Source: Propionibacteriaceae bacterium (GTDB taxonomy: Bacteria; Actinomycetota; Actinomycetes; Propionibacteriales; Propionibacteriaceae). Taken from it: 64,000 nt of DNA. A program made the position numbers and the translations under genes. The notes under the pieces are model-generated. The model was not told the DNA's origin. It was given only the letters and a program-made list of their open reading frames with translations, and ran no database searches. Numbering within the stretch: the stretch's first letter is position 1; each line of letters opens with the position of its first letter. Shown here one piece after another: positions 26,628 through 35,865 of the stretch. The stretch lies in NCBI GenBank assembly GCA_030532825.1, contig JAUNKK010000003.1:1-64000 (forward strand), written 5' to 3'.

Positions 26628-27499
26628 GCCTGTCCTTCCTCAAGTAGTTCTGCACGCACGGCCGCCAGCTGCTCATCGGTGGCAATGCCGTTGTGCCACT
26701 TGTAGGTGCCGGCGGTGAAAGAGATGCCGGCACCCTTGGTGGTGCGGGCCAGGATGGCGGTGGGGCGTCCGGAACTGCGCAGTTCGCGGTTGCGGGCGAA
26801 AGCCGCCAGGATCTGGTCATAGTCGTTACCGTCGATGGAGGCGGTGTTCCAACCGAAGCCCTTCATGACGGTCTCCATGTCGACGTGGCCCATCGGCTCG
26901 CCGCGGTCGAAGCGGTCGGAACTGCCCTTGGGCCATCCGTACTGCTGGAGCCCATTGAGGTCAAAAATGGCGGTGAGGTTGTCTAGCCCATACCGGGGAG
27001 CCACCTGGACGGCTTCCCAGACCTGCCCCTCTTGGGATTCACCGTCGCCGATCACAACGAACGTGTGGAAGTCCTGGTTCTGTTTTTTGGCGGCGATCGC
27101 AATACCGAGGCCAACGGACAGGCCCATGCCCAGGGAACCCGTAGAGGCATCAATGCCGGGCGTCAAGCGCATGTCGGGGTGCCCCTGGAGGCGAGAACCA
27201 CCCTGGTCGAAGGTGGCCAGTTCCTCTACGGGGAAATAGCCGCGCAGCGCCAGCACCGAATAGAGGCCGATAGCTGAATGACCCTTGGACAGGATGAAGC
27301 GGTCGCGGCCGGGGTCTTGTGGATTGGCTGGGTCGACGTTCATCTCCGCGAAGTAGAGGGCCACCATCAGATCGGTCGCCGAGAGGGGGCCTCCTATATG
27401 CCCGGCCTTGCTCGTGGCCACCGTATTCATGATGTGCCAACGGACTTTCCTGGCTACTTCTTTGAGCTTGGCTACTGTGGGTGTTGTTTCAACGTTCAT
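26624..27499 (-). CDS. Transketolase, N-terminal (TPP-binding) subunit
   Basis: 291 aa. TPP motif GDG at 151-153 through Asn182 (VIGDGESQEGQVWEA ... IFDLNG). Substrate-channel histidines typical of transketolase are present: His34 (KAGHIGG), His74 (LSKGHSAIGLY) and His107 (LQGHPD). It lies directly after iolD (15-nt gap) and overlaps its partner subunit by 4 nt. Three iol genes bracket the pair, where the kinase iolC and aldolase iolJ would be expected in a classical cluster. Confidence 0.9.
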   Translation of the reverse strand: MNVETTPTVAKLKEVARKVRWHIMNTVATSKAGHIGGPLSATDLMVALYFAEMNVDPANPQDPGRDRFILSKGHSAIGLYSVLALRGYFPVEELATFDQGGSRLQGHPDMRLTPGIDASTGSLGMGLSVGLGIAIAAKKQNQDFHTFVVIGDGESQEGQVWEAVQVAPRYGLDNLTAIFDLNGLQQYGWPKGSSDRFDRGEPMGHVDMETVMKGFGWNTASIDGNDYDQILAAFARNRELRSSGRPTAILARTTKGAGISFTAGTYKWHNGIATDEQLAAVRAELLEEGQA

Positions 27500-27514
27500 G
27501 GTCGCTTCCCTGCC

Positions 27515-29389
27515 TCAGAGGTAGAGCCGCTGCTTTGCGCGGTTCTCGTCGTAGACGATGCGGGCTTGTTTGGTGGACTCCAGCTCAGAAGCCTGAGGCA
27601 CCGGAACTTCCCACCATGCGCCGGAGCCGCCGAAACGGGCCTTGGCGTCGACCTGCACATAGATGACCGTGGTCTCGTCGCTCTCGACAGCCTTGGACAT
27701 CGCGGCTCGTAGCTCGGCAGCGGTGTTCGCTGTGTGAACCTGGGCGCCGTAGCTGGCCGCATTGGCGGCGAAGTCGATGGGCAGGTAGTCCTCGCCGTAC
27801 TGACCAGATTCGGCGTCGCGGTATTTGAAGCGGCAGCCGAAGGCCTCGGAACCGACGACATCGGACAGGGCACCGATGGAGCCGTACCCCTTGTTGTCGA
27901 TGATGAGCACGATCTGTTTCAGGCCCTCCTGGATGGAGGTCAGTAGCTCGGCTGAGAGCATGAGCCAGGTGCCGTCGCCGATGAAGGTGATGACTTCGCG
28001 GTCTCGATCGGCCAGCTTGGCGCCCACACCCGCGGCAACCTCGTAGCCCATGCAGGAGAAGCCGTATTCAATGCCGTACGAGAGGGGGCCGCCGGGGCGC
28101 CAGATGCGATGGAGATCGCCGGGCATGGAGCCAGCCGCGTTGATGACGACGTCATTGTCCTTGGCGAAGCTGTTGACAATGCCGAGGGCTGCGCTCTGAC
28201 TCAGCGACTCCTCCTCGGAGCCAGGATCGATGATGCGGTCGATCTCGACGCGCCAGGCTTGGGCTTCGGCGATGGCGTGCTCGCGGTATTCGGCGGAGAC
28301 CTGCCATCCGCCCAGCCGTTCGCCGAGTTCGCGGAGGGTTTCGCGGGCATCGGCTACCAGCCCGAGTGCGGACTCCTTGTAGGCGTCGAACTCGGTGGTG
28401 TTGATGTTGACGAAGGTGACGTCCGGATTCTGGAACAGCGTGTTAGAGGCGGTGGTGAAATCGGTGTAGCGGGTGCCGATGCCGATGATGACGTCGGCCT
28501 CTTGGGCTAGGCCATTGGCGAAGCGTGAACCACTGGCGCCCAAGGCACCGGCGTTGAGCGGATGGGCGTGGGACAAAGTGGCCTTGCCGGCCTGGGTGAG
28601 CCCGACCGGGATGCCCGTGGCATCGACGAACTGCTTCAACTGCTCGGTGGCCTCAGAGTAGATCACACCGCCGCCAGAGATAATGACTGGCTTTTGAGCG
28701 GAGCGGATGAGTTTGGCCGCTTTGTCCAGCTGACTCAGGTCAGCGCGCTGCCGGGGGATGTTCCAGATGCGTTCGCGGAACAGGGCCACCGGGAAGTCAT
28801 GGGCCTCGGCTTGCACGTCTTGTGGGACGGCAATCGTAGCGGCGCCGACGTTGATGGGCGAGGTGAGGACTCGCATGGCCTCCAGCAAAGACTCGGCCAG
28901 CTGCTCGGGACGATAGATACGGTCCCAATACGCGCAGACGGCACGGAAGGCGTCATTGGTGGAGATGTCGGGGGAGTGGAACTGCTCAATCTGCTGGAGC
29001 ACAGAGCCGGTGCGACGAGTGGCAAAGTAGTCCGATGGCAGGAGCAGCACCGGCAGACGGTTAGAGGTGGCAGTGCCCGCACCTGTGACCATATTCGCGG
29101 CTCCCGGGCCGATGGAGGTGGTGACCGCCATGGCGCCGAGGCGGTTCCGGGCTTTCGCGTACCCGATGGCCGCGTGGACCAGCCCCTGCTCGTTGCGCCC
29201 CAGGACGTAGGGAAACTGGTTGCGGTATTGGAGAAGGGCTTGCCCGATCCCTGCCACGTTGCCGTGGCCGAAGATGCCGAGGGCGCCACCGAAGAACGGC
29301 TGTGTTACGCCGTCGCGTTCCACCTGTTGGGCGCGGAGGAACTGAACGATCGCCTGACCGACGGTGAGGCGAACTGTCTCTTGAGCCAT
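27515..29389 (-). CDS. iolD: 3D-(3,5/4)-trihydroxycyclohexane-1,2-dione hydrolase
   Basis: 624 aa TPP-dependent C-C hydrolase of the acetolactate-synthase superfamily, the IolD length. It opens the inositol-derived ring to 5-deoxy-D-glucuronate. N-terminal PYR domain (FGGALGIFGHGNVAGIGQAL), central domain (ISGGGVIYSEATEQL), and C-terminal TPP motif GDGTWLMLSAEL ... IIDNKGYGSIG. First gene of the long downstream operon, with a candidate promoter at 29431-29459 and a terminator of the preceding gene between. Ribosome site GAAAGGGACAACATC. Confidence 0.94.
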   Translation of the reverse strand: MAQETVRLTVGQAIVQFLRAQQVERDGVTQPFFGGALGIFGHGNVAGIGQALLQYRNQFPYVLGRNEQGLVHAAIGYAKARNRLGAMAVTTSIGPGAANMVTGAGTATSNRLPVLLLPSDYFATRRTGSVLQQIEQFHSPDISTNDAFRAVCAYWDRIYRPEQLAESLLEAMRVLTSPINVGAATIAVPQDVQAEAHDFPVALFRERIWNIPRQRADLSQLDKAAKLIRSAQKPVIISGGGVIYSEATEQLKQFVDATGIPVGLTQAGKATLSHAHPLNAGALGASGSRFANGLAQEADVIIGIGTRYTDFTTASNTLFQNPDVTFVNINTTEFDAYKESALGLVADARETLRELGERLGGWQVSAEYREHAIAEAQAWRVEIDRIIDPGSEEESLSQSAALGIVNSFAKDNDVVINAAGSMPGDLHRIWRPGGPLSYGIEYGFSCMGYEVAAGVGAKLADRDREVITFIGDGTWLMLSAELLTSIQEGLKQIVLIIDNKGYGSIGALSDVVGSEAFGCRFKYRDAESGQYGEDYLPIDFAANAASYGAQVHTANTAAELRAAMSKAVESDETTVIYVQVDAKARFGGSGAWWEVPVPQASELESTKQARIVYDENRAKQRLYL

Positions 29390-29430
29390 GATGTTGTCCC
29401 TTTCAACACTGAAAGCTGCCTGGGAACTCT

Positions 29431-29473
29431 AAGTTATCACAACACGGTCGAGCTGTCACTTTCATGAGAGAAA
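29431..29473 (-). promoter_or_regulatory. Candidate promoter and regulator box of the iolD operon
   Basis: On the minus strand: GTGACA (29459-29454), 17 nt, TAACTT (29436-29431), ending 41 nt upstream of the iolD ATG. Just upstream is TTCTCTCA (complement of 29465-29472) inside TTTC-ATGAGA-GAAA (29460-29473). The same octamer precedes the iolE promoter, so it may be the IclR-type operator. Confidence 0.5.
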
Positions 29474-29510
29474 TTAGTTGATCTGGGTTGCTCCTAGCCC
29501 AGGAAGCGCT

Positions 29511-29546
29511 GAGCGGCCCCGCCCTGTGACGAGGGCGGGGCCGCTC
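29511..29546 (-). terminator. Strong hairpin terminator after iolE
   Basis: A perfect 14-bp GC-rich stem (GAGCGGCCCCGCCC, 29511-29524, with 29533-29546) and an 8-nt loop, starting 20 nt past the iolE stop. There is no T-run, but it is the most stable hairpin in the cluster. It marks iolE as a separate transcript or a highly expressed first segment. Confidence 0.65.
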
Positions 29547-29566
29547 AGGTGTGGTCGCAGCAGGGG

Positions 29567-30451
29567 TTAGAGGCCGTTGGGGAAGTGCTCTCGCATGTAA
29601 TCCACGCAGATTCGCAGGTCGTTGACGGGTCCCTCGCCCTCGGGCGGTTCGGGCCCAACGATCGTTGTGTCGCGTTCCAGAACATACCAGCCCTTGTAAC
29701 CGGACTGTTCGAGGTGGCTGACGATGTCAGCGATGGGGACGTCTCCTTGGCCGAAGGGGAGGAAGATGTCTTTCTCGGTTGCTTCAAGCAAGGAGATCTC
29801 ACGTGAGATGACTTGGTCCGCGAGGCTGGCGTTCACGTCTTTGAGGTGAGCGTGGGACACCCGATCGCCCAGGTCTTTGGCGAACTCCATCGGGTCGTAG
29901 CCGCCCAGCATGAGGTGACCCGTGTCGATCGTCCACTTCACGTCGCAGGCCTCTGCGACCCGCTTCACATCATCGGCTACCTCGACCATGCTGTTCAGAT
30001 GCGGATGCAACGTGTGCACTAGACCGTGTTCGGCGCAGATCTCTTCGAGGCGGTTCAGCGAATCGGCTATCACCTTGAGCTCGGAGGAGTCCATGCGGTG
30101 AGGATTGCTCCACTGGGGATCTGTGATGGCGCAGCTCACGAATGTCGTGGCACCTAGGGAATTCAGGCGCTTCGCCATGGCCAGGGCCTTCTCGAGCGCC
30201 CACTCTTTCTGGGCTGTGTCGTGCAGGGGTAGGGGGACGAAGTCCGCAATCACGGTGACCCCGAACTCGTCGAGGATCTCCTTAAGCTGCCCAACGTCGT
30301 CAGGAAAGAAACCTGGTGAGCCCTGCTCGGTTTCAGTCAGGCCAAGCGAGGTCATCTCGCGCAGCACGCGACGGGGATCCAGCATGGGGCCCCACCCGGG
30401 TATCTCGCAAACGCCCCACGAAATGGGGGCACCCGCAACTCTGTTCATCAC
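29567..30451 (-). CDS. iolE: Inosose dehydratase (IolE-like TIM barrel)
   Basis: 294 aa. The N-terminal GAPISWGVCEIPGWG is the IolE hallmark, followed by TETEQGSPGFFP, VHTLHPHLNSMVE, WTIDTGHLMLGGYDP and VSHAHLKDVN, which carry the metal-binding Glu/Asp/His residues of the xylose-isomerase-like fold. IolE removes water from 2-keto-myo-inositol to give the trihydroxycyclohexane-dione used by IolD. It has its own promoter region upstream and a strong terminator downstream, so it may be expressed as a single gene under the neighbouring IclR proteins. Confidence 0.88.
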   Translation of the reverse strand: MMNRVAGAPISWGVCEIPGWGPMLDPRRVLREMTSLGLTETEQGSPGFFPDDVGQLKEILDEFGVTVIADFVPLPLHDTAQKEWALEKALAMAKRLNSLGATTFVSCAITDPQWSNPHRMDSSELKVIADSLNRLEEICAEHGLVHTLHPHLNSMVEVADDVKRVAEACDVKWTIDTGHLMLGGYDPMEFAKDLGDRVSHAHLKDVNASLADQVISREISLLEATEKDIFLPFGQGDVPIADIVSHLEQSGYKGWYVLERDTTIVGPEPPEGEGPVNDLRICVDYMREHFPNGL

Positions 30452-30499
30452 ACACCTCTTCGTGTCTGGGGTGGCCGCACTCCGCGACCTGCAGATGAT

Positions 30500-30539
30500 T
30501 CTATCACTGAATGGGCGAACTTGTTGTCAAGTGAGAGAA
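30500..30539 (-). promoter_or_regulatory. Candidate promoter and regulator box of iolE
   Basis: On the minus strand TTGACA (30530-30525) is followed after 18-21 nt by TGATAGAAT, which offers TGATAG or TAGAAT as the -10. The octamer TTCTCTCA (complement of 30532-30539) lies 1 nt upstream of the -35, inside the 3' end of the IclR gene. It is shared with the iolD promoter. Confidence 0.5.
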
Positions 30540-31270
30540 TCGGGTCGGTCGAGGGTGGCGACGACGGACAGCAGGGCCTGACTCCATGAGGTGGCGCGCA
30601 CGAGTAGTTCGTCGCTGGTGGATGAGACGGCGATGGTCCCGAGCTGTCCGCAGATGGGGTCTTTGATGGGGGCGGCGAGCGCCCCGATACCCGGCCAAGC
30701 GTCATCGAACGACAAGGTGTAGCCCTGGCGTCGTGAACGCGCAATGTCCCCGGCCAGTTCCTCCGCTGTAATCATGGTGCGGGGGGTGAGCGAATCGAAT
30801 GGAGCCCCCGCCATCACGTGTTCTAGCTCATCGGCGGGTAACGCACTCAGGATGCTGCGTCCCTCGGCGCCTGCATGGGGAGGCAGCGAGCGGCCCGGTT
30901 TGACTTGGAGCACCTCGTTGGCCCGGCCGCGGATCCAGTCCAGACACATCACCGCCCCGTCGCAGTAGACGCAGAGCGTGGTGGTGCATCCCGTCTCCTC
31001 AGCCAGCTGTTGCAGTGCTGAGCGTGCCTGCGTCCATTCCTCCCGCGCGGCGCAGGCAGCGTCGGCCAGGGCGAGCCAGCGGGCTGAGAGGTCGGTGGTG
31101 CCATCTGGGAGGGTGGTAAGCAGGTGAATATCAACTAGGGCCTCCACGAGGCGGATCACGGTAGAACGAGGCATCCCCAGTGCAGTCGCGAGTCGGGTCG
31201 TGGGGAGCGGGCCTTCCTCAGCGATGAGGTCGAGCAGGCGGCGAGTGTTATCGAACAAACGTGGTGCCAT
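30527..31270 (-). CDS. IclR-family transcriptional regulator
   Basis: 247 aa. N-terminal winged HTH (TRRLLDLIAEEGPLPTTRLATALGMPRSTVIRLVEAL, cited by its ends, about 8-45) and C-terminal ligand-binding IclR domain (VKPGRSLPPHAGAEGRSILSAL; YTLSFDDAWPGIGALAAPI). It lies directly upstream of iolE on the same strand, and its 3' end contains the iolE -35 region, so its expression and iolE control are physically linked. It overlaps the upstream IclR gene by 1 nt. The likely effector is an inositol-pathway intermediate, by context only. Confidence 0.85.
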   Translation of the reverse strand: MAPRLFDNTRRLLDLIAEEGPLPTTRLATALGMPRSTVIRLVEALVDIHLLTTLPDGTTDLSARWLALADAACAAREEWTQARSALQQLAEETGCTTTLCVYCDGAVMCLDWIRGRANEVLQVKPGRSLPPHAGAEGRSILSALPADELEHVMAGAPFDSLTPRTMITAEELAGDIARSRRQGYTLSFDDAWPGIGALAAPIKDPICGQLGTIAVSSTSDELLVRATSWSQALLSVVATLDRPDSLT

Positions 31271-32097
31271 CAGGGGGTTTCCTTGGTTTCTGGCGTGTAG
31301 CCGAGGTTGCGGCTGATTCCCTCGGCGGCCCGCTGCACCAGGGCGATGGTGCGATCTCGGTCATCGAACAGAGTCGCGCGTACCGTGCACACCGAGATGG
31401 CGGCCTCCAGCTCGCCACGATGATTGAAAACCGGGGCGCCCACCGCTGCCACGCCGGGGGTGACGTCCTCGTCTGACAGCGAGACGCCGGTGGACCTGAT
31501 CTGTTGCAGCATGTGCTCTAGCTGGGAGCGGCCAGGAATGGTGTAGTCCTGATGGGCCAGTTGTTCGAAGTGCGTGAGAGTCTCCAGCAGCTCGGCCTCT
31601 GGGAGGAAGGCCAGCAGCGCGCGCGGCCCGGCCCCTGCATGGAGGGGGAGGGAGCCTCCCAGGCGTAGAGCCAACGAACGCACCCCCTTGCCAACTACCC
31701 GGTCGATGCATACCGCGTTGTGCCCCCGGCGCAGCATCAAGAATGCAGTTGCAGTGGTTTCGCTACGGAGCCATTCGAGCCAGGGGGTGGAGGCGCCCTT
31801 TAGGCTGAGGCGGTCATCACAGACTGCCCCGAGACTCATGGCATACAGGCCCAGCCGGAATTTGCCTCGGGATGCGCCCTTATCGATGAGGCCGATCTCA
31901 CGTAGATGGGAGATCATTCGATAGGTGGAACTGACGGGTTCGTGTACCTCATCCGCGAGGGCTTGGGCTGACCACTCCTTGCCGCGCTGGAGCAACTCAA
32001 TGATCGCGTTGGCTTTCCGGAACAACTCCATTCCGGAGGAATCACGCGCATGGCTCTCGGGGGTAAGTGCCACCCGTTCCGGTTGTTCTGACACCAT
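31270..32097 (-). CDS. IclR-family transcriptional regulator (second)
   Basis: 275 aa from ATG 32097; a TTG at 32169 would add 24 residues. Winged HTH from about residue 25 (IIELLQRGKEWSAQALADE ... SSTYRMISHLREIGLID, given in parts), then an IclR effector domain (RLGGSLPLHAGAGPRALLAFL; GVSLSDEDVTPGVAAVGAPV). It is a paralogue of the next gene in tandem, overlapping by one base (TGATG). Two IclR proteins beside an operon with two chemical modules could sense different intermediates or act as partners. Confidence 0.83.
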   Translation of the reverse strand: MVSEQPERVALTPESHARDSSGMELFRKANAIIELLQRGKEWSAQALADEVHEPVSSTYRMISHLREIGLIDKGASRGKFRLGLYAMSLGAVCDDRLSLKGASTPWLEWLRSETTATAFLMLRRGHNAVCIDRVVGKGVRSLALRLGGSLPLHAGAGPRALLAFLPEAELLETLTHFEQLAHQDYTIPGRSQLEHMLQQIRSTGVSLSDEDVTPGVAAVGAPVFNHRGELEAAISVCTVRATLFDDRDRTIALVQRAAEGISRNLGYTPETKETP

Positions 32098-32185
32098 CTG
32101 GTCCCCTGTCCATTCGTGTCTGATGCGTCGGCCCGGGTGCTGCGCGTGAATGTGCGAAAGCTGGTTCAAGCAGTAATCCCCCGGG

Positions 32186-32215
32186 ACGCTACTGGGTCTC
32201 CGCCGCCGGAGTCAA
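32186..32215 (-). promoter_or_regulatory. Candidate promoter of the IclR pair
   Basis: Minus-strand TTGACT (32215-32210), 18 nt, TAGCGT (32191-32186). The expected start is near 32179, upstream of the IclR coding region. Confidence 0.45.
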
Positions 32216-32575
32216 GCAGCTGAACTGCTCGTGTCACTGTTTCCCGGCCATGGCCGGTTTCGCGCAAGATCGCAATCCTACCCGTCAGGACCGGCTGTGG
32301 GCTGGGGAAGCTCTGCCGGTGGTTCGCCGCGCGATAACGCTGTCTTCCAGTGCCCCGGGACCGGTATCCGTCTGGGATGCCGCCTTAGAGGCAGCGGCTG
32401 GGCCGACCAGGGCAGTGACGTTGCAGCCTTGGATTCTTGCATCGCCTCGTCTGCTGTCCGCAGGCGGGGCAGCCTAGCAGGAAGCAGGTTATCTGGTGCC
32501 GGTTCTGGGGTATGGATTATCGCCGGTGCTTTGGGTTCTGGAGTCAGGGCGGCTCCGAGGAGTTGAGGTGCAGTG
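32216..32575. other. Intergenic region without a supportable gene
   Basis: About 360 bp between the IclR promoter and the groEL operators. No frame with homology, RNA gene or strong hairpin was seen. The open frames here have no ribosome sites and read as compositional artefacts. Confidence 0.5.
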
Positions 32576-32636
32576 TTGGCACTCAGGCGCGTGAGTGCTA
32601 ACTTTGACTCTGGCACTCGACAGCTTCGAGTGCTAC
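32576..32636 (+). promoter_or_regulatory. Two CIRCE elements (HrcA operators) and groEL promoter
   Basis: CIRCE 1: TTGGCACTC (32576-32584), 8 nt, GAGTGCTAA (32593-32601). CIRCE 2: TGGCACTC (32611-32618), 9 nt, GAGTGCTA (32628-32635). The consensus is TTAGCACTC-N9-GAGTGCTAA. A promoter TTGGCA-N17-TAACTT is embedded in CIRCE 1. This indicates HrcA repression of the chaperonin gene, relieved by heat. Confidence 0.88.
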
Positions 32637-32727
32637 CGGTAGGGATGGTGAGGCCAAGGGCCGTCCGTCGCGGGCACCGCTCCTTCCAGACAACGACAAC
32701 GAGATTCCGGGGTCCAGCCCCGGCTGA

Positions 32728-34380
<1,653 letters not shown>

Positions 34381-34395
34381 TCGCTCGCACCACCA

Positions 34396-34424
34396 GGCGG
34401 GGCCCCGGCGGGGGCCCCGCCTTT
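34396..34424 (+). terminator. groEL terminator
   Basis: A perfect 11-bp stem GGCGGGGCCCC (34396-34406) / GGGGCCCCGCC (34411-34421) with a 4-nt GGCG loop and a TTTG tail, 16 nt after the groEL stop. Confidence 0.85.
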
Positions 34425-34527
34425 GTCGTGTTGGCAGTTGCTGTGGGTTAGGGCAGGTTTGAAGCTGATTCGACGCTTCGCGGGGGCTTGTCCAGCAGGG
34501 CCCCTGCCTTTTGGCACACTGTGGGGC

Positions 34528-35238
34528 GTGAGTCTGCTTGAGGTGATTGCCCTACATGCGGCCGATGCCCAGCGGGCCGAGGAGGGCGGCGCCGACCGTG
34601 TCGAACTGCTCGGCACCATGGATGAGGACGGCCTCTCCCCGGAACCCGCGCTGATGGCGAAGGTCCGCCGTGCCACATCTATCCAGATCCGCCCCATGGT
34701 GCGGCTGCGCGCCGGCTTTAGAACCGACGGGGGCGAGTGCGCCCGTCTCAAGGGGCTCATCGCCAGCTATCTCGATGAGGGGGCCGACGGGGTCGTGCTG
34801 GGTTTCCTCAACGGCTACGCCGGCGTCGACCTGGAAGTGTGCAATGCGCTCGTGGGCGACGGGGACTTCGCCTGGACGTTTCACCGCGCCATCGACCACT
34901 GCCTTGAAATTGACGACGCCTGGCGAGACCTGTTGATGCTTCCGCGGCTGGACCAGGTGCTGACGGCCGGATCCGCGCGGGGTGTCGCTTTCGGCTTGGA
35001 CGACCTAGTGGGTCGCGCCCGGCATAACCCGCGTGTCGCTCAGCTCATCATGGCGGGTGGGGGCTTGCAGCCCGAGCATGTCCCATGGCTGGTGCGCTCG
35101 GGCGTTCGCGCTTTCCACATCGGCTCCCCGGCCCGGCCGGGCGGCAGCTATAAGGCCTACGTCGACCCGGATCTCGTGCGGATCTGGCGCGAACTGATCG
35201 ACGATCAGGTCGCTGCCGAGCGACGCAGAGGACAGTGA
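34528..35238 (+). CDS. cutC: CutC family protein
   Basis: 236 aa TIM-barrel protein of the CutC family, historically tied to copper homeostasis although a direct metal role is disputed. The N-terminal pattern AEEGGADRVELLGTMDEDGLSPE, IQIRPMVRLRAGF, DGVVLGFLNG, TFHRAIDHCLE and GGSYKAYVD agree with the family. The start is GTG 34528, 7 nt after CACACT (34515-34520) and with no Shine-Dalgarno, suggesting a leaderless mRNA; in-frame codons upstream overlap the groEL terminator. The NUDIX gene overlaps its stop by 4 nt. Confidence 0.85.
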   Translation: MSLLEVIALHAADAQRAEEGGADRVELLGTMDEDGLSPEPALMAKVRRATSIQIRPMVRLRAGFRTDGGECARLKGLIASYLDEGADGVVLGFLNGYAGVDLEVCNALVGDGDFAWTFHRAIDHCLEIDDAWRDLLMLPRLDQVLTAGSARGVAFGLDDLVGRARHNPRVAQLIMAGGGLQPEHVPWLVRSGVRAFHIGSPARPGGSYKAYVDPDLVRIWRELIDDQVAAERRRGQ

Positions 35239-35759
35239 TGCTGCGTCCCATGAAACGGCGCCTGGGAGCCCGGGTTCTGCTCATCGCCGATGAGGCCGTG
35301 CTGCTCATTAACGACACCGACCCCGGTATCCCAGGCAGCAGCTGGTGGGTGGTGCCCGGCGGCGGCATGGAGCCAGGCGACTCACTGCCCGTGGCAGCCT
35401 CCCGCGAAATCGCCGAGGAGACGGGGCTGACCCTCGCCCCCAGCCAGCTCGTCGGCCCGGTCGCCAGGGGGCGGGCCTGCCACGGCTTCTCCGACCGCAT
35501 CCGCTTCCAGGAAGACGCGTTCTTCCTCGCCCGGGTTCCCCGGTTCGAACCATCCCGGCGGGGCTGGACCACCGCGGAGCGGACACGGCTCAAGGGGTTT
35601 GGGTGGTTTCCCCTCGACGCGCTGCCCACATCGGTCTGGCCCTCCCGGCTGGCCGAGGTCGCGACAGCCAGCGCCGATCACCCACTAGATCTCGGTGAAT
35701 ACGAGGAATCCACCGTCCCCCTCACGCAGGCCGAGTGGGAACAGGCTCGACTCCTCTGA
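35235..35759 (+). CDS. NUDIX hydrolase
   Basis: 174 aa. A NUDIX box spans about residues 43-66 (GGGMEPGDSL ... AASREIAEETGLTL): the REIAEETG metal-binding core is intact, while the first Glu of the GX5E element is Asp. Such enzymes cleave nucleoside diphosphates linked to another moiety; the substrate is not readable. GTG 35235 overlaps the cutC stop; ATG 35238 is an equal candidate. It is co-transcribed with cutC. Confidence 0.88.
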   Translation: MMLRPMKRRLGARVLLIADEAVLLINDTDPGIPGSSWWVVPGGGMEPGDSLPVAASREIAEETGLTLAPSQLVGPVARGRACHGFSDRIRFQEDAFFLARVPRFEPSRRGWTTAERTRLKGFGWFPLDALPTSVWPSRLAEVATASADHPLDLGEYEESTVPLTQAEWEQARLL

Positions 35760-35865
35760 AGCTCCCGTCCCTCCGAGACCTGGGTGCAGGGCCTCACTGA
35801 GGGATCGGCTCGCCATCCGGCCCCAGGCGAGAGGCTGGGCAATGAGCGTTGGCGCGTGTCGTGTC

